64,000 bases of DNA from Mucilaginibacter aquatilis (GCF_009755275.1 NZ_WQLA01000001.1:868001-932000); one strand, 5' to 3'. Numbered from the stretch's first letter, positions 28,189 through 38,344 are shown. Notes: a model not told the origin generated them from the letters alone. Numbers and translations are program-made.

Positions 28189-29979
28189 ATGACAGCCGTA
28201 ATTAAAAATCGCGTAAAAAAGATACTTATAACTGTATTGATAGCACTGGCTGTTTTAATAACCGTAATAGCATTTTTTGTTAACAGGTATTGGTCACCAA
28301 TTTTAGCCGGAAAAGTACGCAGCACTATTTTAGTGGCATCTGATAGTTTATATACAGCCGATTTTACAGATGCCGATTTACACATAGTTCAGGGTAAACT
28401 GGTTATTTTTAATCTCACCCTCAAGCCTAACATTAAGGTTTACAACCGTAAGTTAAAGCAAGGTACCGCCCCTAACAACCTGTACACACTAAAGGTAAAA
28501 CGTATTGTATTTAAGCATATCCATCCGTTTTTGATGTATTATGATCACAAACTGGAGATTGGCCAGATTGTAATAAGCAAACCAACATTGCAGGTTCATT
28601 ATAGACAAGTAAGGGGCCGGGATACAGTTGAAAAAAATCAAATAACTGCGTGGCAGCGCATCAGCCCTATGCTTAAATCTGTACATATTAAACAGGTAAT
28701 GTTAAATGATGTTGATTTTACATATAATGACCGCTCTGGCAATACGCTTAAAATATCGGCCATAAAGGAAGTAAATTTAACAGGAAACGAACTACGCATT
28801 GACTCACTCACCCAGCACGATTCTACCCGGTTTTACTACTTCAAAGAACTTCAAATTGAACTTAATAACATCAATCAGCCGCTGGGGCGTGATAGTCTTT
28901 ACCGACTTAAATTGAAGCAGCTTAACTATTCAACACTTACCTCAAAATTACTGGCCACCGGGGTTGGTATAGTACCAGCAGTTGATTCGGCTTTTATAAA
29001 AAAGGGTGTACGTACCTATTACCAGTTTGATACTGATACATTACAGTTGAACGATTTCAGCTTAAAAAAATTCAACAAGTTCAGGATAGTCTACGGATCA
29101 AACCTGTTGCTTAACCGCGGCAACTTTGTTGTTTTTGCCAACCGTGGCTTACCAGTACCAAAAGGAAACAGGCTTCAAAGTTTTCCTAACGTTGCCTTGC
29201 AGCGTATACCCAATAGTTTTACGCTTGATACTGTTGAACTACGCAACATTAACATCACCTACAAGGGTTACGGACGTAGATCGCGCAAACAGGGTTCGGT
29301 ATCATTTAACGGTACAAGCGGCAGCATATATAATATAACCAATAATGCTAGAGCCAATGCCGCACGTGATACCATGCGCATTGAAGTAACTACCAGGTTA
29401 ATGGATAGCGCCCCCCTACATGCCAACATCAAATTTAACCTTACCGATTCGGCAAAAAGTTACAGCTACAAGGGCTGGATAGGTAATATAGATCTTGACC
29501 GGCTGAATAAAGCCACCATGCCCTTTGCGTTGATAAAGATAACCTCCGGATGGCTTGATCATATGGATTTTGACATACAGGCAAACAAAAATGTATCATG
29601 GGGAAAAGTTGCGCTGCATTACCATGACCTGAAGGTGCATTTACTTAAAGTTGATAGTGCAGCCGGAAATTACAAGCACCGTATGCTGGTATCACTAATG
29701 GCTAATGCCTTAATTGTGAAGCGAAATAACCCGGAGTTCTTAGGCGCTGTACCCCGTTCGGTTAATGTGCGCTATGTTCGCGAACCTGATACTCCGTTTT
29801 TTAAAGCTGTAATGAAAACCCTTGCACAGGGTATAAAGGCCAGCGTTGGGTATGATGCAGCAACTGAAAAGCATGTTAAGCAAATGATTGTTCAACGCAA
29901 GCTTGATAAAAAAAGACGCCAAAACAAGCGCGAGTTACGACAAAGACGCCGGAATTTACGCCGCCGAAAAGGTAACTAA
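28189..29979 (+). CDS. AsmA-like membrane-anchored protein
   Basis: 596 residues. One transmembrane segment at 12-32 (ILITVLIALAVLITVIAFFV) is followed by a long beta-rich periplasmic region of AsmA/DUF748-like character (ADLHIVQGKLVIFNLTLKP, LEIGQIVISKPTLQV). It ends in a very basic tail (DKKRRQNKRELRQRRRNLRR). AsmA-like proteins bridge the envelope and may carry lipids. The family assignment is by general pattern. Gene is single, divergent from miaB across 224 bp in which I see nothing else. Confidence 0.7.
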   Translation: MTAVIKNRVKKILITVLIALAVLITVIAFFVNRYWSPILAGKVRSTILVASDSLYTADFTDADLHIVQGKLVIFNLTLKPNIKVYNRKLKQGTAPNNLYTLKVKRIVFKHIHPFLMYYDHKLEIGQIVISKPTLQVHYRQVRGRDTVEKNQITAWQRISPMLKSVHIKQVMLNDVDFTYNDRSGNTLKISAIKEVNLTGNELRIDSLTQHDSTRFYYFKELQIELNNINQPLGRDSLYRLKLKQLNYSTLTSKLLATGVGIVPAVDSAFIKKGVRTYYQFDTDTLQLNDFSLKKFNKFRIVYGSNLLLNRGNFVVFANRGLPVPKGNRLQSFPNVALQRIPNSFTLDTVELRNINITYKGYGRRSRKQGSVSFNGTSGSIYNITNNARANAARDTMRIEVTTRLMDSAPLHANIKFNLTDSAKSYSYKGWIGNIDLDRLNKATMPFALIKITSGWLDHMDFDIQANKNVSWGKVALHYHDLKVHLLKVDSAAGNYKHRMLVSLMANALIVKRNNPEFLGAVPRSVNVRYVREPDTPFFKAVMKTLAQGIKASVGYDAATEKHVKQMIVQRKLDKKRRQNKRELRQRRRNLRRRKGN

Positions 29980-30001
29980 CCTATAATCCTGATGTTAACA
30001 C

Positions 30002-30364
30002 TTACTTACCAGACTTCCAATCGGTAAGTAAAACTGTAGCTCCTGCAATTGCAGTAAACGCAATATTAAACAGCAGCTCTTTACGCCGATTTTTAAACGC
30101 AGGCATAAAACTTTGAATGGCAAACTGAGCTACATTGAATAAATCAACTTTGCCGTGCGTTTTAAACGGAATGACATCTTTAATTGCAAGGGGCTGCCTG
30201 GTTAAAGCCACGTAGGGCAACAAAACGGCAGCTTCGGCAACGTATACTTTCACCGCCTTTTTATTCATCTTGAGCAATGATGGCAATACAAATAATGAGC
30301 CTACCAATGCGTAGTCGAGAATTGCATGTAATTTGGGAGATACGGGTTTGCTGTTCAAATTCAT
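30002..30364 (-). CDS. Hypothetical small membrane protein
   Basis: About 120 residues with probable membrane helices near 14-30, 42-58 and 97-115, separated by a polar loop with Lys/Arg (PAFKNRRKELLF). Two ATGs, at 30373 and 30364, are possible; the second gives MNLNSKPVSPKLHAILDYAL. I do not recognise the family. Convergent with the AsmA-like gene. Confidence 0.7.
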   Translation of the reverse strand: MNLNSKPVSPKLHAILDYALVGSLFVLPSLLKMNKKAVKVYVAEAAVLLPYVALTRQPLAIKDVIPFKTHGKVDLFNVAQFAIQSFMPAFKNRRKELLFNIAFTAIAGATVLLTDWKSGK

Positions 30365-30434
30365 AGTATACATTAAGCAATCACCATACCAACAATCACT
30401 AAAGTTAACTAATAATAAATAAAATTAACATCAA

Positions 30435-31925
30435 CTATACCCCAACTATTAGGTAAATTACACATACTAACATCAAAATAGCAAGAACAGGCCATATGAA
30501 TTTGAACCATGTTTTAACTCCTATCCCCACAAGCGCAAGTGACGGTAGCAACAAGCCTGTTGGTGTTAAAAAACCCATTATACCCATACCAAAAAGATAA
30601 CTGTTTACAATATCACGTCCGGGTATATGGGCTGCGGTTGCCAGCGCTCCAATTATAGGCATGGTTACTACCCCCATACCCGATGTACTGGCAATAAACA
30701 AAGTAAATACACAAAACATGAGCAGCAGCAGAACAATGAACACGCCTGATGGCATGCCACTTATAAGGCGCGATGCTTCATAAACAATGGTATCACTTAT
30801 ATTGCCGCTTTCTAAAATAGCGGTTACCCCACGTGCCGTACCTATGATAAACGCCACGCCTAGTAAAGCCTCTGCCCCCTTTATAAAGGTTTTAATAAAT
30901 ACTTCCTGCGGCATGCGCTGTATAACTCCTATAACTAATGAAGCCACCAAAAAGACTGCCGTCATTTCGGGCAGCCACCAGCCCAGCTTTATAACCCCGG
31001 TTATCATAATGGCAAAGGCCAAAAAGAAAACTACCAGCAAAACAATGTTTTTTCCCTGAAGCTTACTTTCACCACGTGATACATTTAGCTGCGGAAAAGG
31101 GCTGTTAACTATACCATCAAATTTAAGCACCAGTGAAGCGGCAGGGTTTGCTTTGACTTTTTGAGCATACCTTAAAAGATAAATGATGTAAATGCCGCCC
31201 GACACCACAAACATCGCAAGCCTTCCGCTGATGCCGTCAGTCCAACTTATACCGCAAGCGTTTGATGCTATTATAGTTGAGAAAGGGTTAGAAAACGAAG
31301 ACAGTGTACCCAACTGCGTACCCCCAAAAATAACAGCTACCGGCACCAATAAATCATAACCTGCCGCCAAAAACAATGGTACCAGCACCGGGTAAAAGGC
31401 AAAGCCTTCCTCGGCCATACCAAACGATGCCCCGCCAAAAGCAAGCAAAAAAGTTAGCATGATAATAAGCCAGCCCTCGCGCCCTTTCATTTTCACAGAT
31501 AATGATTTTAAGCCGGCTTCTAACGCTCCTGTTGCGTTAAACACTTCTATAAAACCGCCAATAAGAAGTATGAATAGAATAATGTCAATGGTATCATAAA
31601 TACCCTGTATAGGCGCTTGCACAATACTGAGCAAACCTCTGCCGTTTTGCGGAAGTTTGTGATAAGTACCAGGCACTGACACCGGCTTACGTATAGTTCC
31701 CTGCTCAAAAGCACTCAGTGGTGCGCTTATGTGCAGGCTATCTAATGTTTTTTGTGTGGCAGGTAATGCAATTGCTTTGTTACTGTTGGTTAATGTAAAA
31801 GAATTGTCGGCATAACTAAGCGTGTCAAATTTGCCTGCAGGCACAAGCCACGTAGCAATAGCAGCGAGCACAACCACCGCCATTAAAATAGCTAAAGGGT
31901 GAGGTATTTTTTTTTGAGATGCCAT
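30435..31925 (-). CDS. YfcC-family membrane carrier (C4-dicarboxylate anaerobic carrier superfamily)
   Basis: 496 residues with about 11-12 hydrophobic helices. Family features: HPLAILMAVVVLAAIATWLVP with a periplasmic insertion (about 35-95), the GIYDTIDIILFILLIGGFIEV helix, the AFGGASFGMAEEGFAFYPVLVP re-entrant region split over a helix, and GTQLGTLSSFSNPFS. Relatives move arginine/ornithine, dicarboxylates or peptides; the substrate is unknown. It lies 59 bp downstream of an oligopeptide-binding lipoprotein gene on the same strand. Confidence 0.85.
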   Translation of the reverse strand: MASQKKIPHPLAILMAVVVLAAIATWLVPAGKFDTLSYADNSFTLTNSNKAIALPATQKTLDSLHISAPLSAFEQGTIRKPVSVPGTYHKLPQNGRGLLSIVQAPIQGIYDTIDIILFILLIGGFIEVFNATGALEAGLKSLSVKMKGREGWLIIMLTFLLAFGGASFGMAEEGFAFYPVLVPLFLAAGYDLLVPVAVIFGGTQLGTLSSFSNPFSTIIASNACGISWTDGISGRLAMFVVSGGIYIIYLLRYAQKVKANPAASLVLKFDGIVNSPFPQLNVSRGESKLQGKNIVLLVVFFLAFAIMITGVIKLGWWLPEMTAVFLVASLVIGVIQRMPQEVFIKTFIKGAEALLGVAFIIGTARGVTAILESGNISDTIVYEASRLISGMPSGVFIVLLLLMFCVFTLFIASTSGMGVVTMPIIGALATAAHIPGRDIVNSYLFGMGIMGFLTPTGLLLPSLALVGIGVKTWFKFIWPVLAILMLVCVIYLIVGV

Positions 31926-31984
31926 TTATAATTGTTAAAGTTGTTTGAGCGCAGTTGAAATGTATAATATATTAAAAGCTCAAT

Positions 31985-33619
31985 CTATTTCTTCATCACG
32001 TCCTTTAAAACCAGTAGGTTTTGTGCGTTAATATGGTACCCGGTAATGTTATTTTGATATAAGTTTACCAGCTTATCGTAATAAAGAATTACTACCGGTG
32101 CCTGTTGCATTACCAGGTTGTCCATTTGTTGATACAGCTTAAAGCGTTGCCGGTCATCGGCAATATTGTATGCCTGTTCAAACAAAGCATCAAACTTATT
32201 ATTATGAAAGCCGGTGTAATTTGGCCCAAAAGGAATCTTGTTTTTACCGTAAAAAACTGAAAGATAATTTTCGGCATCAGGATAATCGGCTATCCAGGAG
32301 GCACGGAAAAAGTTTACCCCGTTTTTTGCTATCAATTCTCGCAAGCTTGCACCCTGCACCAATTCAACCCTGGTACGTATACCAATTTGCTGTAACTCGC
32401 CCTGAATATATTCTATTAAATCGCGATAACTTGTTGTTGTACTCAGCACCACCTCGGGCAGGTTTTTACCGTTAGCAAAACCTGCTTCTGCCAGTAAACG
32501 CTTAGCCTTTTCGGGGTTGTAATGATAGCCATGCACTACTGTGCTATCATAACCGGGCATTCCTTGTGGAATGAACCCTGCATAGCCCGGGGCACCTGTA
32601 CTATTGCGCAAGTACTTAACCATGCGCGCTTTATTGATGCCATAATTTATAGCTTGCCGTACCTTCAGCATTTTAAGCGGCGATTGCTTAACAATGCTGA
32701 TATTGGTATCTATTAAAATGCCCAGATATTCTGTATTTAAAAACGGGCCTGTATACATTTTAAAGCGCCCGCGGTATTTGCTGGTAATCCGTCCGCTTTT
32801 AGTGAGTATATCATCGCGATAGCTACCATCAATACCATTAAAAAAATCGAGCTTTTGCTTGATGAACTCCATAAAAGCCGTTTGCTTATCGCTTATAAAG
32901 GTAGACCTTATAGCATCTAAATGCGGCAGGCGCTCGCCATGTACACCTGTTTCCCAATAGCTTTCATTTTTAAGAAGCGCCAGCACCTCACCTTCTTTCC
33001 AATACTTAAATTTAAAGGGGCCTGTGCCAACCGGGTGGCTGCGAAAGTCTTTTCCGTAATGCTCAACAACCTCACGCGCAACAACCGAACAATACTGCGC
33101 GGTAAGTAAACTCAACATAGGCGGAAACGGCTGCTTTAGTTTTATTTGAAATGTGGTATCATTAAGCGCAATAAAAGATTCCTTTCCTTTTACTTTATCA
33201 CTAAATATCCACGAGCCTGATGATGCAACTTTAGGATCAATCAATCTGCCAAAACTGTATACAAAGTCTGCAGCGGTTGCTCGGCGACCCTTACCTGCTG
33301 CAAACTGAGCATCATCATGAAAGTACACATCCCTGCGCAGGTGAAAGGTATAAAGCAAACCATTGGGCGATAGCTCCCATTTTTTAGCTATACATGGCTT
33401 TATATGCAGGCTATCATCAATTTGCACCAAGCCGTTGTAAAGCTGGTTGTCTATCCATAAAGCGTTTTGATTACGCGCAAAAGCCGGATCCATAGAGCTA
33501 AGACCTTGATCGAGGTTTATATTAAATATGGTTTTGTTTGAGGTATTATCCCTTGGTTTACATGCCCCCAAGAATACGACAAATAACAGCCATAAAACTC
33601 TATGCACTTTTATATACAT
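31985..33619 (-). CDS. Oligopeptide-binding lipoprotein (SBP family 5)
   Basis: 544 residues. The lipobox LGAC places the lipid cysteine near residue 20. The rest is a two-lobed OppA/DppA-like binding protein: LDQGLSSMDPAFARN, the family motif KKWELSPNGLLYTFHLRRDV, and late RQAINYGINKARMV. Family members feed peptides to ABC importers, but no permease or ATPase genes are adjacent; the next gene is a YfcC-type carrier. It could act with a distant ABC system or in peptide sensing. Confidence 0.88.
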   Translation of the reverse strand: MYIKVHRVLWLLFVVFLGACKPRDNTSNKTIFNINLDQGLSSMDPAFARNQNALWIDNQLYNGLVQIDDSLHIKPCIAKKWELSPNGLLYTFHLRRDVYFHDDAQFAAGKGRRATAADFVYSFGRLIDPKVASSGSWIFSDKVKGKESFIALNDTTFQIKLKQPFPPMLSLLTAQYCSVVAREVVEHYGKDFRSHPVGTGPFKFKYWKEGEVLALLKNESYWETGVHGERLPHLDAIRSTFISDKQTAFMEFIKQKLDFFNGIDGSYRDDILTKSGRITSKYRGRFKMYTGPFLNTEYLGILIDTNISIVKQSPLKMLKVRQAINYGINKARMVKYLRNSTGAPGYAGFIPQGMPGYDSTVVHGYHYNPEKAKRLLAEAGFANGKNLPEVVLSTTTSYRDLIEYIQGELQQIGIRTRVELVQGASLRELIAKNGVNFFRASWIADYPDAENYLSVFYGKNKIPFGPNYTGFHNNKFDALFEQAYNIADDRQRFKLYQQMDNLVMQQAPVVILYYDKLVNLYQNNITGYHINAQNLLVLKDVMKK

Positions 33620-33703
33620 TGCGTTAAATATGCAATTAATTTAATCAATTTTGGTTTGTAACAACCTTTGTAATTATTGCTCTATTCTTCTAAAAATACA
33701 ACA

Positions 33704-34573
33704 ATGAAACTTTTACGTTTAGCTATACTCCTTTGCTCATCCATTCCGGCTGTTGTGAAAGGGCAAGCCACCTCTACTAATGCCAAAACCAATATTATGT
33801 TTTTGGGTTGCACCCACTTTGGGCAGGAGGCTTTTTACAAACAAGCACCTTCTACTGATTTATTCAGCTCTGATCGTCAAAAAGATGTTACTGAAATAAA
33901 CCGCCAGCTGGCACTTTACAAACCCGACCTGGTTTTAATTGAATGCGAACCTGCCGAACAACACACCGTTGACAGCTTGTATAATTTATTTAAAGCCGGC
34001 AAACTTAACTTTAATCAACTCAATTATGGCCGGGCCGAGGCTTACCAGTTTGGCTTTAACCTTGCCAAAGCTTCGGGGCTTAACCATGTATTTGGTGTTG
34101 ATTATTATAACGGCCTTTCAACACGGTTAATTAAGGAGGGAGAAGGCTTACAATTTTTTGGTGAAGGTTTATCGGCCTTTTCAAATTTCGGGCGTTCGGT
34201 TGATAAGCAGTTGAAAGATAACGTTATCAATTTAAAGCAATACCTGCTTAAGCTAAACTCGCCCGATACTTATGCACTCACATATTACACGTTATTCATC
34301 AATCCAGCCAGAGTTACCAACGGAGCCTTTGGTAAGCTTGATGCCTCAGTTGACAGCGCGCACGTAGATAAAAAATTTATTGGAGCCGAATATATCTCCA
34401 TTTTTTACAACCGCGAGCTTAAAATATTCAGCAACATTTTAAGTGTACAGCAGGCTACAAAGGGTAAGCGCATACTAGTTATAATGGGGCAACGCCATGC
34501 AGCAGTATTATCTAAAATTATTGAAAATGATCCGGCTTTTACGGTGGTGCCTTTAAGCCGGCATTTAAAATAA
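33704..34573 (+). CDS. DUF5694-family secreted protein
   Basis: 289 residues from the ATG at 33704 (an in-frame TTG at 33677 is rejected as it spoils the signal peptide). The signal peptide ends near VVKGQ at about residue 21. The mature part begins IMFLGCTHFGQEAFYKQ and continues DLVLIECEPAEQ, with a late GQRHAAVLSKII, a pattern shared with TraB/GumN-like putative hydrolases. Function unknown. The gene is single. Confidence 0.78.
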   Translation: MKLLRLAILLCSSIPAVVKGQATSTNAKTNIMFLGCTHFGQEAFYKQAPSTDLFSSDRQKDVTEINRQLALYKPDLVLIECEPAEQHTVDSLYNLFKAGKLNFNQLNYGRAEAYQFGFNLAKASGLNHVFGVDYYNGLSTRLIKEGEGLQFFGEGLSAFSNFGRSVDKQLKDNVINLKQYLLKLNSPDTYALTYYTLFINPARVTNGAFGKLDASVDSAHVDKKFIGAEYISIFYNRELKIFSNILSVQQATKGKRILVIMGQRHAAVLSKIIENDPAFTVVPLSRHLK

Positions 34574-34739
34574 GAACGCATCAGTTATCGCTTTATAAAA
34601 CTTTAATCATTTAATGCACACAAATTAACCTGCTGTTTGTATCATTACAACATTTAGTATTATCAAACAGGGTAAATTATAAAAACTCCAATTTTTTACC
34701 ATATTTGAACTTACAACAATACTTCAAATCACAATCCAT

Positions 34740-36476
34740 ATGCAAGAATTAGATCCAGCCATTTTAGATAAGGCTAACGCCTGGCTTAAGGGAAATTATG
34801 ATGCCGATGTTAAGCAACAGGTGCAGAAATTAATTGATGATAAAGCTTACACCGACCTTACCGATTCATTTTACAAAGATCTTGAATTTGGAACGGGCGG
34901 TCTTCGCGGCTTAATGGGTCCGGGTTCAAACCGCATTAACAAATACACTATTGGCGCAGCTACACAAGGCCTTGCCAACTACCTGAAAAAAACCTATCCG
35001 GGCGAAAAAATCAAAGTTGCTATTGCACACGATAGCCGTAACAACTCTGATGTTCTTGCCGGCATAACTGCCGATGTGTTTTCGGCCAATGACATATATG
35101 TGTACTTTTTTAAAGCTTTGCGCCCAACGCCTGAGCTTTCATTTGCTGTACGCCATTTAGGTTGCAAAAGCGGTGTAATGCTTACAGCTTCACACAACCC
35201 AAAAGAATACAATGGATATAAAGCTTACGGCGAAGATGGTGGTCAGTTTGTTGCCCCTCATGACAAAGCTGTAATGGACGAAGTAGCTGCCATCAGCAGT
35301 GTTGATGAAGTTAAGTTTACCCGCAATGAAGCTAATATTGAATTCATTGGTGAGGAAATAGATCAGCTATACTTGGATAAAATTACAGCGCTATCAGTAT
35401 CGCCGGAGGCTATCAAACGTCAAAAAGATCTTAAAATAGTTTACTCACCGTTACACGGTACCGGTGTTACCCTGGTACCTAAGGCACTGGAGCAATTTGG
35501 TTTTGAAAATGTAACCGTGCTTGAATCGCAGGCTACTCCTGATGGCAACTTCCCTACCGTGGTTTACCCTAACCCTGAGGAAAAAGAGGCTCTTAACCTG
35601 GCTATGGAAAAAGCTAAAGAAATTGATGCCGACCTGGTTATGGCTACCGACCCTGATGCTGACCGTGTGGGTATTGCCGTTAAAAATGACAAAGGTGAAG
35701 TAGTTTTACTTAACGGCAACCAGGTTGCAACCCAGCTAATTAACTACCTGTTATCGGCCTGGGAAGAAAAAGGCAAGTTTACCGGTAAAGAGTACATTGT
35801 AAAAACCATTGTAACCTCTTACCTTATTGATACTATTGCCAAAGATAAAGGTGTAGAATGCTACAATACCCTTACCGGCTTTAAATATATTGGCGAACTG
35901 ATGACCAAATTTGAAGGCGAAAAAACCTTTATTGGCGGTGGTGAAGAAAGCTACGGTTATTTAATTGGCGATATTGTTCGTGATAAAGATGCTGTGGTAT
36001 CGGCCGCATTTATTGCCGAAATGACTGCTTTTTATAAAGACAAAGGCAGCAGCCTGTTTGAGGCTTTGGTAGATACTTACCTGAAATATGGTTTCTACAA
36101 AGAAACGCTTATATCAATTACCAAGAAAGGTAAAACCGGCGCCGAAGAAATTAAGGCCATGATGGAGCAGTACCGCACTAATCCTCCTGCTACATTAGGT
36201 GGATCTAAAGTAATTGCGTTAAAAGATTACGAACTACGCAAAGAAACCGACCTCACATCCAACACTGTAACACCAATTGATTTACCAAAGTCAGACGTGT
36301 TGCAATTTGTTACCGAAGATGGTAGTATTATTTCGGCACGCCCGTCAGGTACTGAGCCTAAAATTAAGTTTTACTGCAGCGTGAACACCAAACTGGCCAG
36401 CAAAGAGGCTTTCCACGAAACTGAAAAACAACTGGACGAAAAGCTAAAAACCATTATGCAAGACCTAGGCGTATAA
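34740..36476 (+). CDS. Phosphohexomutase (phosphoglucomutase/phosphomannomutase family)
   Basis: 578 residues in four domains. The phosphoserine is S151 in LTASHNPKEYNGYK, the metal loop is DPDADRVGIAV (about 298-308), the sugar-binding loop is GGGEESYGYLIGD, and the phosphate-binding loop is SARPSGTEPKIKFY at the C-terminus. It interconverts hexose 1- and 6-phosphates in the cytosol; its length fits the long PGM/PMM-like class of Bacteroidota and Firmicutes. A strong terminator follows. Its neighbour is a GH13 glucan enzyme, consistent with glucose metabolism. Confidence 0.94.
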   Translation: MQELDPAILDKANAWLKGNYDADVKQQVQKLIDDKAYTDLTDSFYKDLEFGTGGLRGLMGPGSNRINKYTIGAATQGLANYLKKTYPGEKIKVAIAHDSRNNSDVLAGITADVFSANDIYVYFFKALRPTPELSFAVRHLGCKSGVMLTASHNPKEYNGYKAYGEDGGQFVAPHDKAVMDEVAAISSVDEVKFTRNEANIEFIGEEIDQLYLDKITALSVSPEAIKRQKDLKIVYSPLHGTGVTLVPKALEQFGFENVTVLESQATPDGNFPTVVYPNPEEKEALNLAMEKAKEIDADLVMATDPDADRVGIAVKNDKGEVVLLNGNQVATQLINYLLSAWEEKGKFTGKEYIVKTIVTSYLIDTIAKDKGVECYNTLTGFKYIGELMTKFEGEKTFIGGGEESYGYLIGDIVRDKDAVVSAAFIAEMTAFYKDKGSSLFEALVDTYLKYGFYKETLISITKKGKTGAEEIKAMMEQYRTNPPATLGGSKVIALKDYELRKETDLTSNTVTPIDLPKSDVLQFVTEDGSIISARPSGTEPKIKFYCSVNTKLASKEAFHETEKQLDEKLKTIMQDLGV

Positions 36477-36501
36477 CGTTCTTTACTTGTTTAAATATTA
36501 T

Positions 36502-36531
36502 AATCCCGGGGCCTCAGCTCCGGGATTTTTT
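36502..36531 (+). terminator. Terminator of the phosphohexomutase gene
   Basis: An 11-bp stem (36502-36512 with 36517-36527, one G-T pair) with CTCA loop and a T-run to 36531. Confidence 0.85.
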
Positions 36532-36565
36532 GTTGGCAGATAAACAATTATGAAGTATGCGCTTT

Positions 36566-36593
36566 ATGTATATACATACTTATAAGCGCTTAT
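36566..36593 (+). promoter_or_regulatory. Two palindromic operator candidates at the GH13 gene start
   Basis: ATGTATATACAT (36566-36577) and ATAAGCGCTTAT (36582-36593) are both perfect 12-bp palindromes; the second runs into the ATG at 36592. The core AAGCGCTT resembles LacI/GalR-family operators with a central CG step. Overlapping inverted repeats AAGTATG/CATACTT (36553-36559, 36575-36581) add further symmetry. Confidence 0.5.
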
Positions 36594-38319
36594 GGTTTCA
36601 AATTACGCTCGCTACTTTGTTAATTTATCTATTATGTGCCTTGTGGCACTTATATCTGCCTGCAGCAATGGCGAAAAGAAAGAGCAAACAGTAAGTGCTA
36701 ATCGCTGGTACATGAACAGCATCATTTACAATGTTGAGGTACGTGTATTTAAAGATAGTGACGGTGATGGGATAGGCGATTTTAACGGCCTTACTCAAAA
36801 AATCCCATACTTAAAATCTCTTGGCGTTGATGCCGTGTGGCTGGCGCCTTTCCAACCAACCTCATATCGTGACGATGGATACGACGTTATGGATTACTAC
36901 GGCATCGATACTAAAACAGGCACTAAAGAAGATTTTGATTCATTTATTAAGGCGGCTCACAAAGCCGGCATTAAAGTGGTGATGGATGTTGTGCTTAACC
37001 ACACCTCAAACAGTCACCCGTGGTATCAAAAGGCCCGATTGGATAGCACCTCCAAATATTTTAACTGGTATGTATGGTCAAAAGCGAAGCCGAAAAATTT
37101 TGATGAGGGCATGGCCTTCCCAGGCGTGCAAAACGAAACGTGGACTTATGATGAGGTAGCCAAAAGGTATTACTTTCACCGGTTCTATGACTTTCAGCCC
37201 GATTTAAATTTTGAGAACAAGGAGGTACAGGCCGAAGGAAAAAAGATTTTGACCTACTGGCTTAACCAGGGGCTTGATGGCTTTAGGTTAGATGCCGTAC
37301 CCTTTATTATCGACAAGCCAGCCGAGGGTGACGACGCCGAGCCCATGTATAATATTCTTAGCGACCTAAATGCTACGGTTAAAAAGCTAAACCCGGATGC
37401 CATTTTATTAGGCGAAGCTAACGTAGCACCTGATAAAAATAAAGTCTTTTTTGGGGAGAACGGCAGTCGTTTACAACTCATGTTTAATTTTTATGCCAAC
37501 CAGTATCTTTTTTACTCACTGGCAGATGAGCATGTAAGCACGTTTAAGGAGGCCTTGCAGAAAACGCATGAAAAGCCGACCGAATCGCAATGGGCATATT
37601 TTATGCGCAATCATGATGAGATAGACCTTGGCCGCTTAAGCAGCAAAGAACGTAACAAAGTTTATGAAAAGTTTGGCCCTGAGAAGAGCATGCAGCTTTA
37701 TGACCGGGGAATACGCCGACGCCTGGCACCCATGATCAATGATGCTAAAAAACTTGAGCTCTGCTACAGTCTGCTATTTTCGCTTCCCGGAACACCTGTA
37801 ATAAGATACGGCGAGGAAATTGGCATGGGCGATGACCTTACGCTTCAAGAAAGACTCTCGGTACGTACGCCTATGCAGTGGTCGTCTGGCGCTAACTCAG
37901 GATTCACCAGTGGAAACAAGCCCTACCGCCCCTTGATAAACATGGGTGAATACCGTTACCAGGCAGTTAACGTTGACTTGCAATCAAAAAATTCACAGTC
38001 TTTGCTTAGCAAAATAAAGCAGTTAATTGCTGCCCGTAAGGCTCATCCTGAAATTGGCTTGGGCGCATGGAATGTTTTAGATACAGGCGCAGATGAAGTT
38101 TTGGCCATTGAGTATACTTATGAGGGCCGCAAATCAATTGTTGTACATAATTTTAGTAAGCGGCGTTTGGAGAAAGTTGAAATTTCTATGAAAAATGCCA
38201 GCAGCTCAGTAATTGAAAATGTAATTAATCCTACAGAAAAGCTTAATCTAAGTAACGGACGCCTGACTTTAGCTCTAAATGGATATGAATACAAATGGTA
38301 TAGTTTGAAAGAGCAATAG
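36592..38319 (+). CDS. GH13 alpha-amylase-family lipoprotein (trehalose-synthase-like)
   Basis: 575 residues. The signal ends in ISAC, so the protein is lipidated at about C24 and envelope-anchored. The GH13 barrel has region I DVVLNH, nucleophile D234 in GFRLDAVPF, acid/base E275 in LLGEANV and the transition-state stabiliser D342 in RNHDEID. The Ca-site segment DSDGDGIGDFNGL is intact. NHDEID and the start of the barrel recall trehalose synthase and oligo-1,6-glucosidase; the exact reaction on alpha-glucans or maltose/trehalose is uncertain. Palindromes overlap the start codon. Confidence 0.88.
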   Translation: MVSNYARYFVNLSIMCLVALISACSNGEKKEQTVSANRWYMNSIIYNVEVRVFKDSDGDGIGDFNGLTQKIPYLKSLGVDAVWLAPFQPTSYRDDGYDVMDYYGIDTKTGTKEDFDSFIKAAHKAGIKVVMDVVLNHTSNSHPWYQKARLDSTSKYFNWYVWSKAKPKNFDEGMAFPGVQNETWTYDEVAKRYYFHRFYDFQPDLNFENKEVQAEGKKILTYWLNQGLDGFRLDAVPFIIDKPAEGDDAEPMYNILSDLNATVKKLNPDAILLGEANVAPDKNKVFFGENGSRLQLMFNFYANQYLFYSLADEHVSTFKEALQKTHEKPTESQWAYFMRNHDEIDLGRLSSKERNKVYEKFGPEKSMQLYDRGIRRRLAPMINDAKKLELCYSLLFSLPGTPVIRYGEEIGMGDDLTLQERLSVRTPMQWSSGANSGFTSGNKPYRPLINMGEYRYQAVNVDLQSKNSQSLLSKIKQLIAARKAHPEIGLGAWNVLDTGADEVLAIEYTYEGRKSIVVHNFSKRRLEKVEISMKNASSSVIENVINPTEKLNLSNGRLTLALNGYEYKWYSLKEQ

Positions 38320-38344
38320 CAGCAAATTAATTACATCATTATAT

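Noticed and set aside
28071..28385. 104-codon open frame on the minus strand
   Set aside because: It overlaps the start of the AsmA-like gene, shows no family features and no promoter; treated as a chance antisense frame.
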